Assembly: GCA_016213505.1 (NCBI GenBank)
Contig: JACRAF010000010.1
Coordinates: forward strand, 1 to 34,758
DNA from: Devosia nanyangense
GTDB taxonomy: Bacteria; Pseudomonadota; Alphaproteobacteria; Rhizobiales; Devosiaceae
Direction: 5' to 3'
Length of the DNA stretch: 34,758 nucleotides
The first letter of the stretch is position 1. Every line of letters starts with the position of its first letter. A model generated the notes under the pieces. That model searched no databases. It was not told where the DNA came from and saw nothing but the letters and a program-made list of their open reading frames with translations. The translations under genes and the position numbers were made by a program. Of this stretch, positions 8,045 through 15,466 are shown piece by piece.

Positions 8045-8449
8045 ATGGCAGTCAGCGGCCTCGATTTCATGGCGGCCAATCTGGTTGGACAACAGTCCCT
8101 GCAGTCCCTGCAGCAGGATTTCGCGCAGTATTTCAAGGGCACCGACGGCAAAATGCACACCGCGGGCTCGTTCAAGGGCACCGATGGGAAATACCACCCC
8201 AAGGGCGCCTTCTACGGCCGCGACGGCAACTACCACCCCAAGGGGTCGTTCCTGGGTAACGACCGGAAATACCACCTCGCGGGCTCGTTCCTCGGCAAGG
8301 ACGGGACGTGGCACATCAGGGGCTCGTTCTACGGCCGCGACGAGACATATCATGGCCCGAACGCCCAGTTGCAGGCCAACGGCACCTACAAGGAAAACAA
8401 GAACGACATCTTGATCCAGATGCTCGAGTCGAACGGGGCGATCACCTAG
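8045..8449 (+). CDS. Protein with six tandem 13-residue repeats, unknown function
   Basis: A 134-residue protein I do not recognise. Residues 1-29 are a Gln-rich helix (NLVGQQSLQSLQQDFAQYF). Residues 30-107 are six perfect-length 13-residue repeats with the pattern F-x-G-x-D-G-x-(Y/W/M)-H-x-x-G-(S/A). Examples are FKGTDGKYHPKGA and FLGKDGTWHIRGS. Phe1, Gly3, Asp5 and His9 are kept in all six; Gly12 is lost only in the last, which ends GPNA. A short helical tail follows (NKNDILIQMLESNGAIT). There is no signal peptide. The ATG at 8045 has GGGGAG four bases upstream. The repeats suggest a beta-solenoid or stacked hairpins with a line of Asp/His pairs; this is inference. Confidence 0.75.
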   Translation: MAVSGLDFMAANLVGQQSLQSLQQDFAQYFKGTDGKMHTAGSFKGTDGKYHPKGAFYGRDGNYHPKGSFLGNDRKYHLAGSFLGKDGTWHIRGSFYGRDETYHGPNAQLQANGTYKENKNDILIQMLESNGAIT

Positions 8450-8481
8450 CCGGACCACCGAAGCGCCTGCGGAAAATGAAG

Positions 8482-8513
8482 GGGCCACAGTCCCGTTGCC
8501 GGAGCTGTGGCCC
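8482..8513. terminator. Long hairpin in the gap before amn
   Basis: GGGCCACAG (8482-8490) and CTGTGGCCC (8505-8513) form a perfect 9-bp stem with a 14-base loop. It starts 33 bases after the repeat-protein stop codon. No T-run follows, so it may be a weak terminator or an RNA-stabilising stem. The rest of the 320-bp gap (8450-8769) shows no gene or other clear signal. Confidence 0.5.
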
Positions 8514-8769
8514 TGGAAAGTGCGCCCGCCGCACTGTTGAGGGCTTGGGGGCAGCGGCAGACGCCTCTCGGTTCACCGGTGCATGGGTCGTTTGCAGAAT
8601 TCCAGCGAACACACGAATAAATGGACCATCGGATCGGCAAAAAAAGGGTCGCTCACCAATTGGTGATGAAGATGGACGACTTTTCATCCGGGTTGCCCGT
8701 GACGGCCAAAAACCCTATGAGAGCACCGCAACGCCGAGGCCCCGAGCGCGGCAATGCACCGAGATCCTG

Positions 8770-10245
8770 ATGGACACCATTTCCCCGCCGCCCGCGCCGC
8801 TCAAGGCCTTCACCAGGCCCGATGACGCCTGGGCCTATATTGCCGAACTCTACCACCGCAACACCGCCTTCATCCGCGAACACTTGATCGGACTGTCGAA
8901 GGGTATCGTGCCCAAGGGCCGCGTGCGCGCCTTCTATCCGGAGGTCCAGGTCACCTCGCGCAGCTATGGCAAAACCGACTCGACGCTGGCCTATGGCTAC
9001 CTCCACACGCCCGGCGTCTACCGCACCACGATCACGGCGCCGGATCTGTTCAAGAACTATCTGCAACAGCAGTTCTCGGTGATCCTGCGCAACCATGGCG
9101 GGGCGATCGAAGTCGGCGAATCCACCACCCGCATTCCGATCCACTTCGCGCTTTCGCCCAACGAACAGATCGACGGCGAAGCGATCAACGCGCTGCCCAT
9201 CCCGCTGCGCGACTTGTTCGACGTGCCGGACCTGCAGGACACCGACGACGAGATCGCCAACGGCAGCTTCGTGCCGCCGCCCGGCGGGCCCTACCCGCTG
9301 GCGCACTTCACGGCGCCGCGCGTCGACTACTCGCTCTACCGGCTCAGCCACTACACCGGCACCGACGCCGAGCATTTTCAGAATTTCGTGATCTTCACGA
9401 ACTACGGGTTTTACGTCGACGAGTTCTGCCGGCTGGCCCAGGAGTACATGGCCGAGGGCCACCCCGATTACGACTCCTTCGTCGAGCCGGGCAATCACAT
9501 CACCACCAATGTCCGGCTCGGCGGCGGCACCAGCGGCGTCCGCGCCACGCGCGCGCCGCAGATGCCGGCCTATCACCTCAAGATGAGCGGCAGTCGCGGC
9601 ATCACCTTCGTCAACATCGGCGTCGGGCCGTCCAACGCCAAGACCATCACCGATCATGTCGCCGTTCTGCGGCCGCATGCCTGGATCATGCTCGGCCACT
9701 GCGCGGGCCTCAGGAACTCGCAGGAACTGGGTGATTACGTGCTTGCCCATGCCTATCTGCGCGAAGACCACGTGCTCGACGCCGACGTGCCGGTCACGGT
9801 GCCGATCCCGGCCCTCGCCGAAGTCCAGGTGGCGCTCGAGCGGGCGGTCGGCGAGATCACCCACATGGAGGGCATCGAGACCAAGCGCATCATGCGCACC
9901 GGCACCGTCGCCACCTTCGACAACCGCAACTGGGAGCTGCGCGACCAGGCCGAGATCACCAAGCAGCTGAGCCAATCGCGCGCTGTCGCCCTCGACATGG
10001 AGTCCGCCACCATCGCCGCCAACGGCTTTCGCTTCCGGGTGCCTTATGGAACGCTGCTCTGCGTCTCCGACAAGCCGCTCCACGGCGAACTGAAGCTGCC
10101 CGGCATGGCGTCGGACTTCTACCGCACGCAGGTCAACCGGCACCTCTTGATCGGCCTCCGCGCCATGGAAATCCTCCGCGCCCAGCCGCCGGAGAAGCTG
10201 CATTCGCGGAAATTGCGGTCCTTCGCGGAGACGGCGTTCCAGTGA
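8770..10245 (+). CDS. amn: AMP nucleosidase
   Basis: A 491-residue enzyme, close to the usual 480-490, that cleaves AMP to adenine and ribose 5-phosphate in the cytosol. The N-terminal regulatory domain is present (PDDAWAYIAELYHRNTAFIR, RVRAFYPEVQVTSRSYG). The C-terminal nucleoside phosphorylase-like domain includes GSRGITFVNIGVGPSNAKTI, RPHAWIMLGHCAGLRNSQEL, and ALDMESATIAANGFRFRVPY, where DMES holds the ribose-binding and catalytic acidic residues. The ATG at 8770 fits family length; the long open frame upstream is out of place. It converges on the glycerophosphodiesterase gene with 4 bp between. It should adjust adenylate pools. Confidence 0.95.
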   Translation: MDTISPPPAPLKAFTRPDDAWAYIAELYHRNTAFIREHLIGLSKGIVPKGRVRAFYPEVQVTSRSYGKTDSTLAYGYLHTPGVYRTTITAPDLFKNYLQQQFSVILRNHGGAIEVGESTTRIPIHFALSPNEQIDGEAINALPIPLRDLFDVPDLQDTDDEIANGSFVPPPGGPYPLAHFTAPRVDYSLYRLSHYTGTDAEHFQNFVIFTNYGFYVDEFCRLAQEYMAEGHPDYDSFVEPGNHITTNVRLGGGTSGVRATRAPQMPAYHLKMSGSRGITFVNIGVGPSNAKTITDHVAVLRPHAWIMLGHCAGLRNSQELGDYVLAHAYLREDHVLDADVPVTVPIPALAEVQVALERAVGEITHMEGIETKRIMRTGTVATFDNRNWELRDQAEITKQLSQSRAVALDMESATIAANGFRFRVPYGTLLCVSDKPLHGELKLPGMASDFYRTQVNRHLLIGLRAMEILRAQPPEKLHSRKLRSFAETAFQ

Positions 10246-10249
10246 GAGG

Positions 10250-11017
10250 CTAGGCCTGCTGACGCACGTGGTCGAGTAGCCAGTCTGGCCAGTTGATCGT
10301 CATGCCGTTGCAGCCGATCTCGGCTGCGGCGATCATCTTGTCGCGGCTTGATATGCCCGAACTGCGGGCCTCCAGGCCGAGCGTGTGCGCACGCTCGACC
10401 AGCGCCTTCGACTGGTTCGACGTATTGAGGACAATCATAGCAAAGCCGTTCTCGGCGCAGGCTTGCACGGCGCGCTGGGGGTCCGTGCGCAACAGTGTCT
10501 CAGGCGCCCAGGCAATGCGGACGCCGGGCAGCATGGCGAGGATCTGCTTGAGCGCGTCCTCCTGCTCGACGGCGAAGATGAAGACCCTGTCGATCAGACC
10601 GCGGCTTGCGACGGCGTTCGCAACGGCGGCGACCAAACCCTGCTGCGGCTTCTTGAGCTCGATATGGTAGGTCAAGCTGGCGCCGAACCGATCCAGCAAC
10701 TCGTCGAGAGTGATCAGCTTCTCGCCGCGATAGTCGCGGTCCCACGACAGTCTGGGGTCGCTCCAGCTGCCCGCGTCGAGCTGCTTCAGCTCTTCGAGGC
10801 TGAACTCGTCGGCGAGTCCGTTGCCGTTGGTGGTCCGGTCGAGCGTGTCGTCGTGAAGCAGCAGGATGTGGCCGTCGCGAGTCAGGGAGACATCCGTCTC
10901 CACCTCACGAGCGCCCATCGCCACGGCCCGCTCGAACGCCGCCATGGTGTTCTCGGGGGCATAGCCGCTGGCGCCGCGGTGCGCGATAACGTGGAAGGGT
11001 GTGGCGAGCGCACTCAC
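10250..11017 (-). CDS. Glycerophosphodiester phosphodiesterase, cytosolic (UgpQ-like)
   Basis: A 255-residue GDPD-family enzyme that hydrolyses glycerophosphodiesters to sn-glycerol 3-phosphate and an alcohol. The core motifs are in order: IAHRGASGYAPENT (with catalytic His and the Glu ligand), GAREVETDVSLTRDGHILLL (Glu-x-Asp metal site), and HDDTLDRTTNG (second catalytic His). TYHIELKK gives the next Glu ligand. There is no signal peptide, so it resembles cytosolic UgpQ rather than periplasmic GlpQ. The GTG start overlaps the stop of the Dabb gene by four bases (GTGA), so the two are translationally coupled. It is last in the maeB-Dabb-gdpD operon. Confidence 0.92.
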   Translation of the reverse strand: MSALATPFHVIAHRGASGYAPENTMAAFERAVAMGAREVETDVSLTRDGHILLLHDDTLDRTTNGNGLADEFSLEELKQLDAGSWSDPRLSWDRDYRGEKLITLDELLDRFGASLTYHIELKKPQQGLVAAVANAVASRGLIDRVFIFAVEQEDALKQILAMLPGVRIAWAPETLLRTDPQRAVQACAENGFAMIVLNTSNQSKALVERAHTLGLEARSSGISSRDKMIAAAEIGCNGMTINWPDWLLDHVRQQA

Positions 11018-11307
11018 AGCTTCTCGTAGTCGATTTCGAGGAACTTCTCGACTTCGCGGTTCCAGCGGTCCTGGACGAACGCCGTGTGCTTGGGATGGCG
11101 GTCGTAGGCGTCGTAGGCCTTCTTGTCGGCGAACTCCATCGAAAAGCCGAAGCGATACTCGTTCTTCGGGCTCACCTGCCGGAGCTGCTCGAATTTCGTG
11201 ACGCCGGGAATGGTTTCGAGGGCAATCCGGGCGTCGCGCAGGAAGCCCTTTTCCTGCAGCGAGCCGTGGGCGTGCTTGAGGTTGAAGATCACCGTGTGGC
11301 GGATCAT
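11014..11307 (-). CDS. Dabb family protein (stress-responsive alpha-beta barrel)
   Basis: A 97-residue protein with the Dabb domain (PF07876), a dimeric ferredoxin-like barrel. The N-terminus, MIRHTVIFNLKHAHGS, is the family's usual opening. FEQLRQVSPKNEYRFGFSME and YDAYDRHPKHTAFVQDRW follow, with the conserved HP..H..F pattern. The role is unknown; relatives are linked to stress or polyketide cyclisation. Its start codon directly abuts the maeB stop codon (no gap), and its stop overlaps the GDPD start, so it sits inside one tight operon. No functional link to either neighbour is evident. Confidence 0.88.
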   Translation of the reverse strand: MIRHTVIFNLKHAHGSLQEKGFLRDARIALETIPGVTKFEQLRQVSPKNEYRFGFSMEFADKKAYDAYDRHPKHTAFVQDRWNREVEKFLEIDYEKL

Positions 11308-13596
11308 TCAGGCCTCCGTTCGGAGCGAGATCGCTTCGCTCGCCGCGATCGCCGCCATGTTGACGATGCCGCGGCTAGTGGTCGAGGGCGCGAGGATATG
11401 CGCCGGCGAGCGCGGTCCCATCAGGATTGGGCCGACCGCCAGCGCGTTGGTCATCTCCTTGAGCAGTGTCATCGACAGATTGGCGGATTCGAGGTTCGGG
11501 AAGATCAAGAGGTTCGCCTCGCCCTTGAGTACCGTCTCGGGGATGTAGCGCTCGCGCAGGTCCTGGTTGAGGGCGAGGTCGCCCTGCATCTCGCCCTCGA
11601 CGATCAGGTCGGGCGCCACGGCCTTGAGCTTGCGATAGACCTCGCGCATCTTGAACGCCGTTTCACCGTCGCGCGAACCGAAGTTCGAGTAGCTGAGCAG
11701 CGCCGCCTTGGCCTCGATGGTGAAGCGCCTGAGATGCTCGCGCGCCTGCAGCGCGATGGCGACGATCTCGTCGGCGGTCGGATCGATGTTGACGTAGGTG
11801 TCGGTCAGAAAGAACGCGCCGCGCGGCATGATCAGCATGGAGAGCGCCGAGACGTCCTTGACCCCCTCCTGCATGCCGATCACCGAGCGGATGTCGCGCA
11901 CGTGCTTGATGTAGCGGCCCTGGAGGCCGCAGAGCATTGCGTCGGCGTCGCCGCGCCGCACCGCCAGCGCCGCGATGGTCGTGGTGTTGGTGCGCACGAT
12001 GGTGCGGGCCGTCTCGGGGGTCACGCCGCTGCGGCCGACCAGCGAGTGGAACAGCGTTACATAATCGCGGTAGCGCGGATCGTCTTCGGGGTTCACCACC
12101 TCGATCGAACTCAAATCGAGGTTGAGGCCGAACCGCTTGATGCGGGAATCGATGACCTGCGGGCGGCCGATCAGGATCGGGATGGCGATGCGGTCCTCGA
12201 TCAGCACCTGCACGGCGCGCAGCACGCGCTCCTCCTCGCCGTCGGCGAAGATGATGCGCTTCTGCTGTCCCTGCGCCCGGTCGATGATCGGCTTCATCAC
12301 CAGGCCCGAGCGGAACACGAAGCGGTTGAGGCTGTCGTGATAGGCGTCGAAGTCCTCGATCGGGCGTTTCGCGACGCCGGTCGCCATCGCCGCCTTCGCC
12401 ACCGCCGGCGCGATCCTCAGGATCAGCCGCTGGTCGAACGGGTTGGGGATGATGTGGTCGGGGCCGAACACCGCCGGCTGGCCGGTGGGCGACACTTCCA
12501 ACCCCGGATCGTGCGCCAGCCGGGCAATGGCCTGCGAGGCGGCAAGCTTCATCTCCTCGTTGATCGCGGTGGCGCCGACGTCGAGCGCGCCGCGGAAGAT
12601 GAAGGGGAAGCAGAGGACGTTGTTGACCTGGTTGGGATAGTCCGACCGCCCGGTGCAGACCATTGCGTCGGGCCGCACGGCCTTGGCCTCCTCCGGCATG
12701 ATCTCCGGTGTCGGGTTGGCGAGCGCCAGCACCAGCGGATCGCGCGCCATGCGTTTCAGCATTTCGGGCTTCAGCGCCCCGCCCGCCGACAGCCCGAGGA
12801 AGATGTCGGCGCCGTCGAACACCTCGGTCAGCGTCGTCGCCTCGCTGTCGCGACGGAACTTGCCGCGCCACTTGTCGTTGACGTCGTTGCGCTTGTAGGT
12901 AAGCAGCCCATCCTTGTCGGCGACCCAGATATTCTCGAGCCTGGCGCCCAGCGCCAGCAGGATGTTGAGGCAGGCGATCGCCGCCGCCCCTGCCCCGCTG
13001 GTGCAGATCTTGACGTCCTCGATCCGCTTGCCGCTCAGTTCCAGTCCGTTGAGGACGGCGGCGCCGACAATGATCGCCGTGCCGTGCTGGTCGTCATGGA
13101 ACACCGGGATGTTCATGCGCTCGCGCAGCGCTTCCTCGATCTCGAAGCACTCCGGCGCCTTGATGTCCTCGAGATTGATGCCGCCGAAGGTTGGCTCCAG
13201 CGGCGCCACGATCTCGATGAACTTCTTGGGATCGCGCTCTTCGATTTCGATGTCGAACACGTCGATGCCGGCGAACTTCTTGAAGAGCACGGCCTTGCCC
13301 TCCATTACCGGCTTGCTCGCCAGCGCGCCGATGGCCCCGAGGCCCAGCACCGCCGTGCCGTTCGAGATCACCCCGACGAGGTTGCCGCGCGAGGTGTAGC
13401 GGAAGACATTGTCCGGATTGGCCGCGATCTCCTCGCAGGGCGCCGCGACGCCGGGCGAGTAGGCGAGCGCCAGGTCGCGCTGGTTGCCCAGCGGCTTGGT
13501 CGGCTGGATTTCGAGCTTGCCGGGCTTTGGAAACTCGTGGAAATGCAGCGCCGCTTCGCGCCGCCCCCTCATCTGCTCATCGACGTCGGACGCCAT
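11308..13596 (-). CDS. maeB: NADP-dependent malic enzyme with phosphotransacetylase-like C-terminal domain
   Basis: A 762-residue hybrid malic enzyme (MaeB type), converting malate to pyruvate and CO2 with NADP. The N-terminal malic domain holds [40 protein letters not shown] (nucleotide loop), [17 protein letters not shown] and [20 protein letters not shown]. The NAD-binding part has [20 protein letters not shown]. The C-terminal third (from about residue 430) is a phosphate acetyltransferase-like domain ([28 protein letters not shown]-type region), known in this family to sense acetyl-CoA rather than catalyse. The ATG at 13596 has GAGGG upstream and gives the normal length. It is first of three tightly packed genes. 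Confidence 0.96.
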   Translation of the reverse strand: MASDVDEQMRGRREAALHFHEFPKPGKLEIQPTKPLGNQRDLALAYSPGVAAPCEEIAANPDNVFRYTSRGNLVGVISNGTAVLGLGAIGALASKPVMEGKAVLFKKFAGIDVFDIEIEERDPKKFIEIVAPLEPTFGGINLEDIKAPECFEIEEALRERMNIPVFHDDQHGTAIIVGAAVLNGLELSGKRIEDVKICTSGAGAAAIACLNILLALGARLENIWVADKDGLLTYKRNDVNDKWRGKFRRDSEATTLTEVFDGADIFLGLSAGGALKPEMLKRMARDPLVLALANPTPEIMPEEAKAVRPDAMVCTGRSDYPNQVNNVLCFPFIFRGALDVGATAINEEMKLAASQAIARLAHDPGLEVSPTGQPAVFGPDHIIPNPFDQRLILRIAPAVAKAAMATGVAKRPIEDFDAYHDSLNRFVFRSGLVMKPIIDRAQGQQKRIIFADGEEERVLRAVQVLIEDRIAIPILIGRPQVIDSRIKRFGLNLDLSSIEVVNPEDDPRYRDYVTLFHSLVGRSGVTPETARTIVRTNTTTIAALAVRRGDADAMLCGLQGRYIKHVRDIRSVIGMQEGVKDVSALSMLIMPRGAFFLTDTYVNIDPTADEIVAIALQAREHLRRFTIEAKAALLSYSNFGSRDGETAFKMREVYRKLKAVAPDLIVEGEMQGDLALNQDLRERYIPETVLKGEANLLIFPNLESANLSMTLLKEMTNALAVGPILMGPRSPAHILAPSTTSRGIVNMAAIAASEAISLRTEA

Positions 13597-13666
13597 ACCC
13601 ATTCCCTCGCAAACTGAGGGGTGTCCTGCCACTAAACCGGCAGCAAGGGAAGTGGTGCTCGCCGCC

Positions 13667-15271
13667 TCAGGCGGCAGCGCCGGCGGTGAGTTCGGGTACC
13701 GCCAGCGGCGGGGCCTTGGGGCGGCCGTTGAGCGCCCGCGCCAGCTCGCGGAAGGCGACGACCTTGAGGGCCGGCGCGAACAGGAAGCCCTGCGCCATCA
13801 CCACGCCGCGGCCGCGCAGATAGAGCGCCTGCGCCTCCGTCTCGACGCCCTCGGCGATGATTTCGGTGCCGAGATCGCGGCACATCGAGATCAGCCCGTC
13901 GAGCACCGGGTTCTGCTTGGTGTCGGGCTTGATCATGTCGATGAACACCCGGTCGATCTTGATCACGTCGACGCCCAGCGTCTGCATGTAGGCGAGGTTC
14001 GAGTGGCCGGTGCCGACGTCGTCCATGGCGAGCCGCGCGCCCAGGGCGTGGAGCCCGGCAATCACGGTGTTTGCGGTCGTCGAATTGCTGAGCGGGTAGC
14101 GCTCGGTGATCTCGAACACCAGTTGGCGGAAGGCGATATTGGAACCGCCGAAGATCGCCTGCACATCCTCGATCACGCTGCCGTCGCGGAAATGGCCCTC
14201 GAACAGATTGATCGAGACCTTCATGTCGGGCATCTCGAGGCAGAGATCGCCGAGGTCGGCGCGGACCTGCTGCATCAGGCTCAGCGTCATCGGAATGGCG
14301 AGGCCCGTCACCTCGGCATACTCGATAAAGGCGCCGGGCATCACCACTTCGCCGTTCCGCTTCTCCCAGCGGCAGAGCACCTCGCAGCCGGCCAGCGCGC
14401 CGGTTTTGAGGTTGATCACCGGCTGGTAGTAGGGCTTCAGCTCGCCCGAGGCGATCGCCCGCTCGAGGTCGAACGCCGGGAGCTTCGAGCGCCGCACATA
14501 TTGCAGCGCCAGCACCAGGAACGCGCCGCTCATCAGGCAGGCGATGATGGTGAAGCTGACGTCGAGGTCGGCGTAGTCGGCGCGGACGATGGCGAATGGC
14601 ACCGCCGCTTCGACCCGGATCGGCAGCTCGCCGGCAAAACCTTCCGCCGAGACGTATTCGGTCGTCCCGTGGCTGTCGTAGGGCGACGGGTCTCCCGCGA
14701 CCAGCACCGACGTGCCGTCGGTTACCGAAACTCGAACCATCGCCGTCGGCTTGAAGCGATTGAGCAGTCCCTCGGAGTCGCTCGAAACGAGCGGCACGAA
14801 GGCCGAGACCATCCGGGTGTTGCCGAACGCCTGGGTGAGCTTCAGCACGGGCGTTGCGAGGTCGGCGAGCTTGATCACCGTGACCGTCTCGGTGTGGCCG
14901 GGGATCGCGAGGCTGGCCGAGAGCGGCGAATAGCTGACGGTCGAGCCGAACGCGTCGCAATATTGCGCTCCGTCGGCGTTCTCGACGAGCACCTGCTTCA
15001 GATAAAGACTCTGCGCCATCTGCTTGTGAACATTGGCAATAAAGGTCGGCGTGCAGAGCGATGGGCTGTCCGCGAGGATGGTGCGGAGGGAGTCGATGGC
15101 GCTGTAGGCGCCGGTCTGGATGCGCTCCGTGATCGTGCCGAGCGACTGCTCGACCTGGGCCCGCTCGCGCACCCGCACATAGTTGTCGAGCAGGTAGTCG
15201 ACGCCCATCACAGGCACGAACGCCAGGATCGCCGCGATCAGCGTCACGATATGGGAGTATCTGGACTTCAC
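13667..15271 (-). CDS. Membrane c-di-GMP phosphodiesterase, CSS-EAL type
   Basis: A 534-residue inner-membrane protein. A membrane segment at about residues 8-28 and another at about 240-260 (FTIIACLMSGAFLVLALQYV) enclose a periplasmic domain with cysteines in PSLCTPTF and AQYCDAFG. This matches the CSS domain, whose disulfide state controls activity in related E. coli enzymes. The cytosolic EAL domain looks complete: CEVLCRW (EVL in place of EAL), NLFEGHF, FEITER, MDDVGTGHSNLAYMQ, KIDRVFI, AEGVET and QGFLF. It should hydrolyse c-di-GMP. The start is a GTG without a clear ribosome site. A CtrA-type site lies upstream (15323-15337). Confidence 0.88.
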   Translation of the reverse strand: MKSRYSHIVTLIAAILAFVPVMGVDYLLDNYVRVRERAQVEQSLGTITERIQTGAYSAIDSLRTILADSPSLCTPTFIANVHKQMAQSLYLKQVLVENADGAQYCDAFGSTVSYSPLSASLAIPGHTETVTVIKLADLATPVLKLTQAFGNTRMVSAFVPLVSSDSEGLLNRFKPTAMVRVSVTDGTSVLVAGDPSPYDSHGTTEYVSAEGFAGELPIRVEAAVPFAIVRADYADLDVSFTIIACLMSGAFLVLALQYVRRSKLPAFDLERAIASGELKPYYQPVINLKTGALAGCEVLCRWEKRNGEVVMPGAFIEYAEVTGLAIPMTLSLMQQVRADLGDLCLEMPDMKVSINLFEGHFRDGSVIEDVQAIFGGSNIAFRQLVFEITERYPLSNSTTANTVIAGLHALGARLAMDDVGTGHSNLAYMQTLGVDVIKIDRVFIDMIKPDTKQNPVLDGLISMCRDLGTEIIAEGVETEAQALYLRGRGVVMAQGFLFAPALKVVAFRELARALNGRPKAPPLAVPELTAGAAA

Positions 15272-15322
15272 GCCCGCGCGCCCGAATCCCGAAAGCCTAC
15301 GAGTATTGGTAGCGGCGCCCGC

Positions 15323-15347
15323 TTAAGGGATTGTTAACGCTCGTTAA
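15323..15347 (-). promoter_or_regulatory. CtrA-type binding site upstream of the EAL gene
   Basis: TTAA (15323-15326), seven bases, and TTAAC (15334-15338) match the TTAA-N7-TTAA consensus of the cell-cycle regulator CtrA exactly. A third TTAA follows at 15344-15347. The site is 52-66 bases upstream of the EAL start codon. A GANTC site (15284-15288), the target of the CcrM methylase, lies between. The match is seen; binding is inferred from the consensus. Confidence 0.55.
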
Positions 15348-15370
15348 CCAGTGGGGAAGAGCGTGGGAAT

Positions 15371-15466
15371 GGTGAATGGCGAGTGGTGAATTGTGAATGG
15401 TAGTGCGCTCCCACCTCAGGGCGGCAGCTCCACTTCCCATTCACAATTCACCACTCACCATTCACC
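15371..15466. repeat. Long inverted repeat of TGAATGG-like units, overlapping the aspS stop
   Basis: Bases 15371-15400 pair with 15437-15466 over 30 bp with one mismatch; a further four pairs (15402-15405 with 15431-15434) close the stem around a loop of about 25 bases. Each arm is built of degenerate GTGAATG/GTGAGTG/GTGAATT units. The aspS TGA stop (15462-15464) lies inside the right arm. As RNA it would be a very stable stem at the end of aspS. Short heptad repeats of this kind are, to my knowledge, spread in some alphaproteobacterial genomes. Confidence 0.85.

Noticed and set aside
8308..8769. N-terminal extension of AMP nucleosidase by 154 residues
   Set aside because: The extension overlaps the repeat-protein gene in another frame and looks random; the start at 8770 gives the family length.
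10999..13617. Open frame of 872 codons on the plus strand, antisense to maeB
   Set aside because: Its product is a His/Asp/Arg/Val-rich sequence typical of the reverse complement of a GC-rich gene, and the opposite strand encodes a full, conserved malic enzyme.
13484..15337. Open frame of 617 codons opposite the EAL gene
   Set aside because: Same antisense-type composition, with no domain pattern; the EAL protein on the other strand is complete.
15371..15466. CRISPR-like array
   Set aside because: The units are short, contiguous and in two opposite arms with no spacers of constant length; it is a hairpin repeat.
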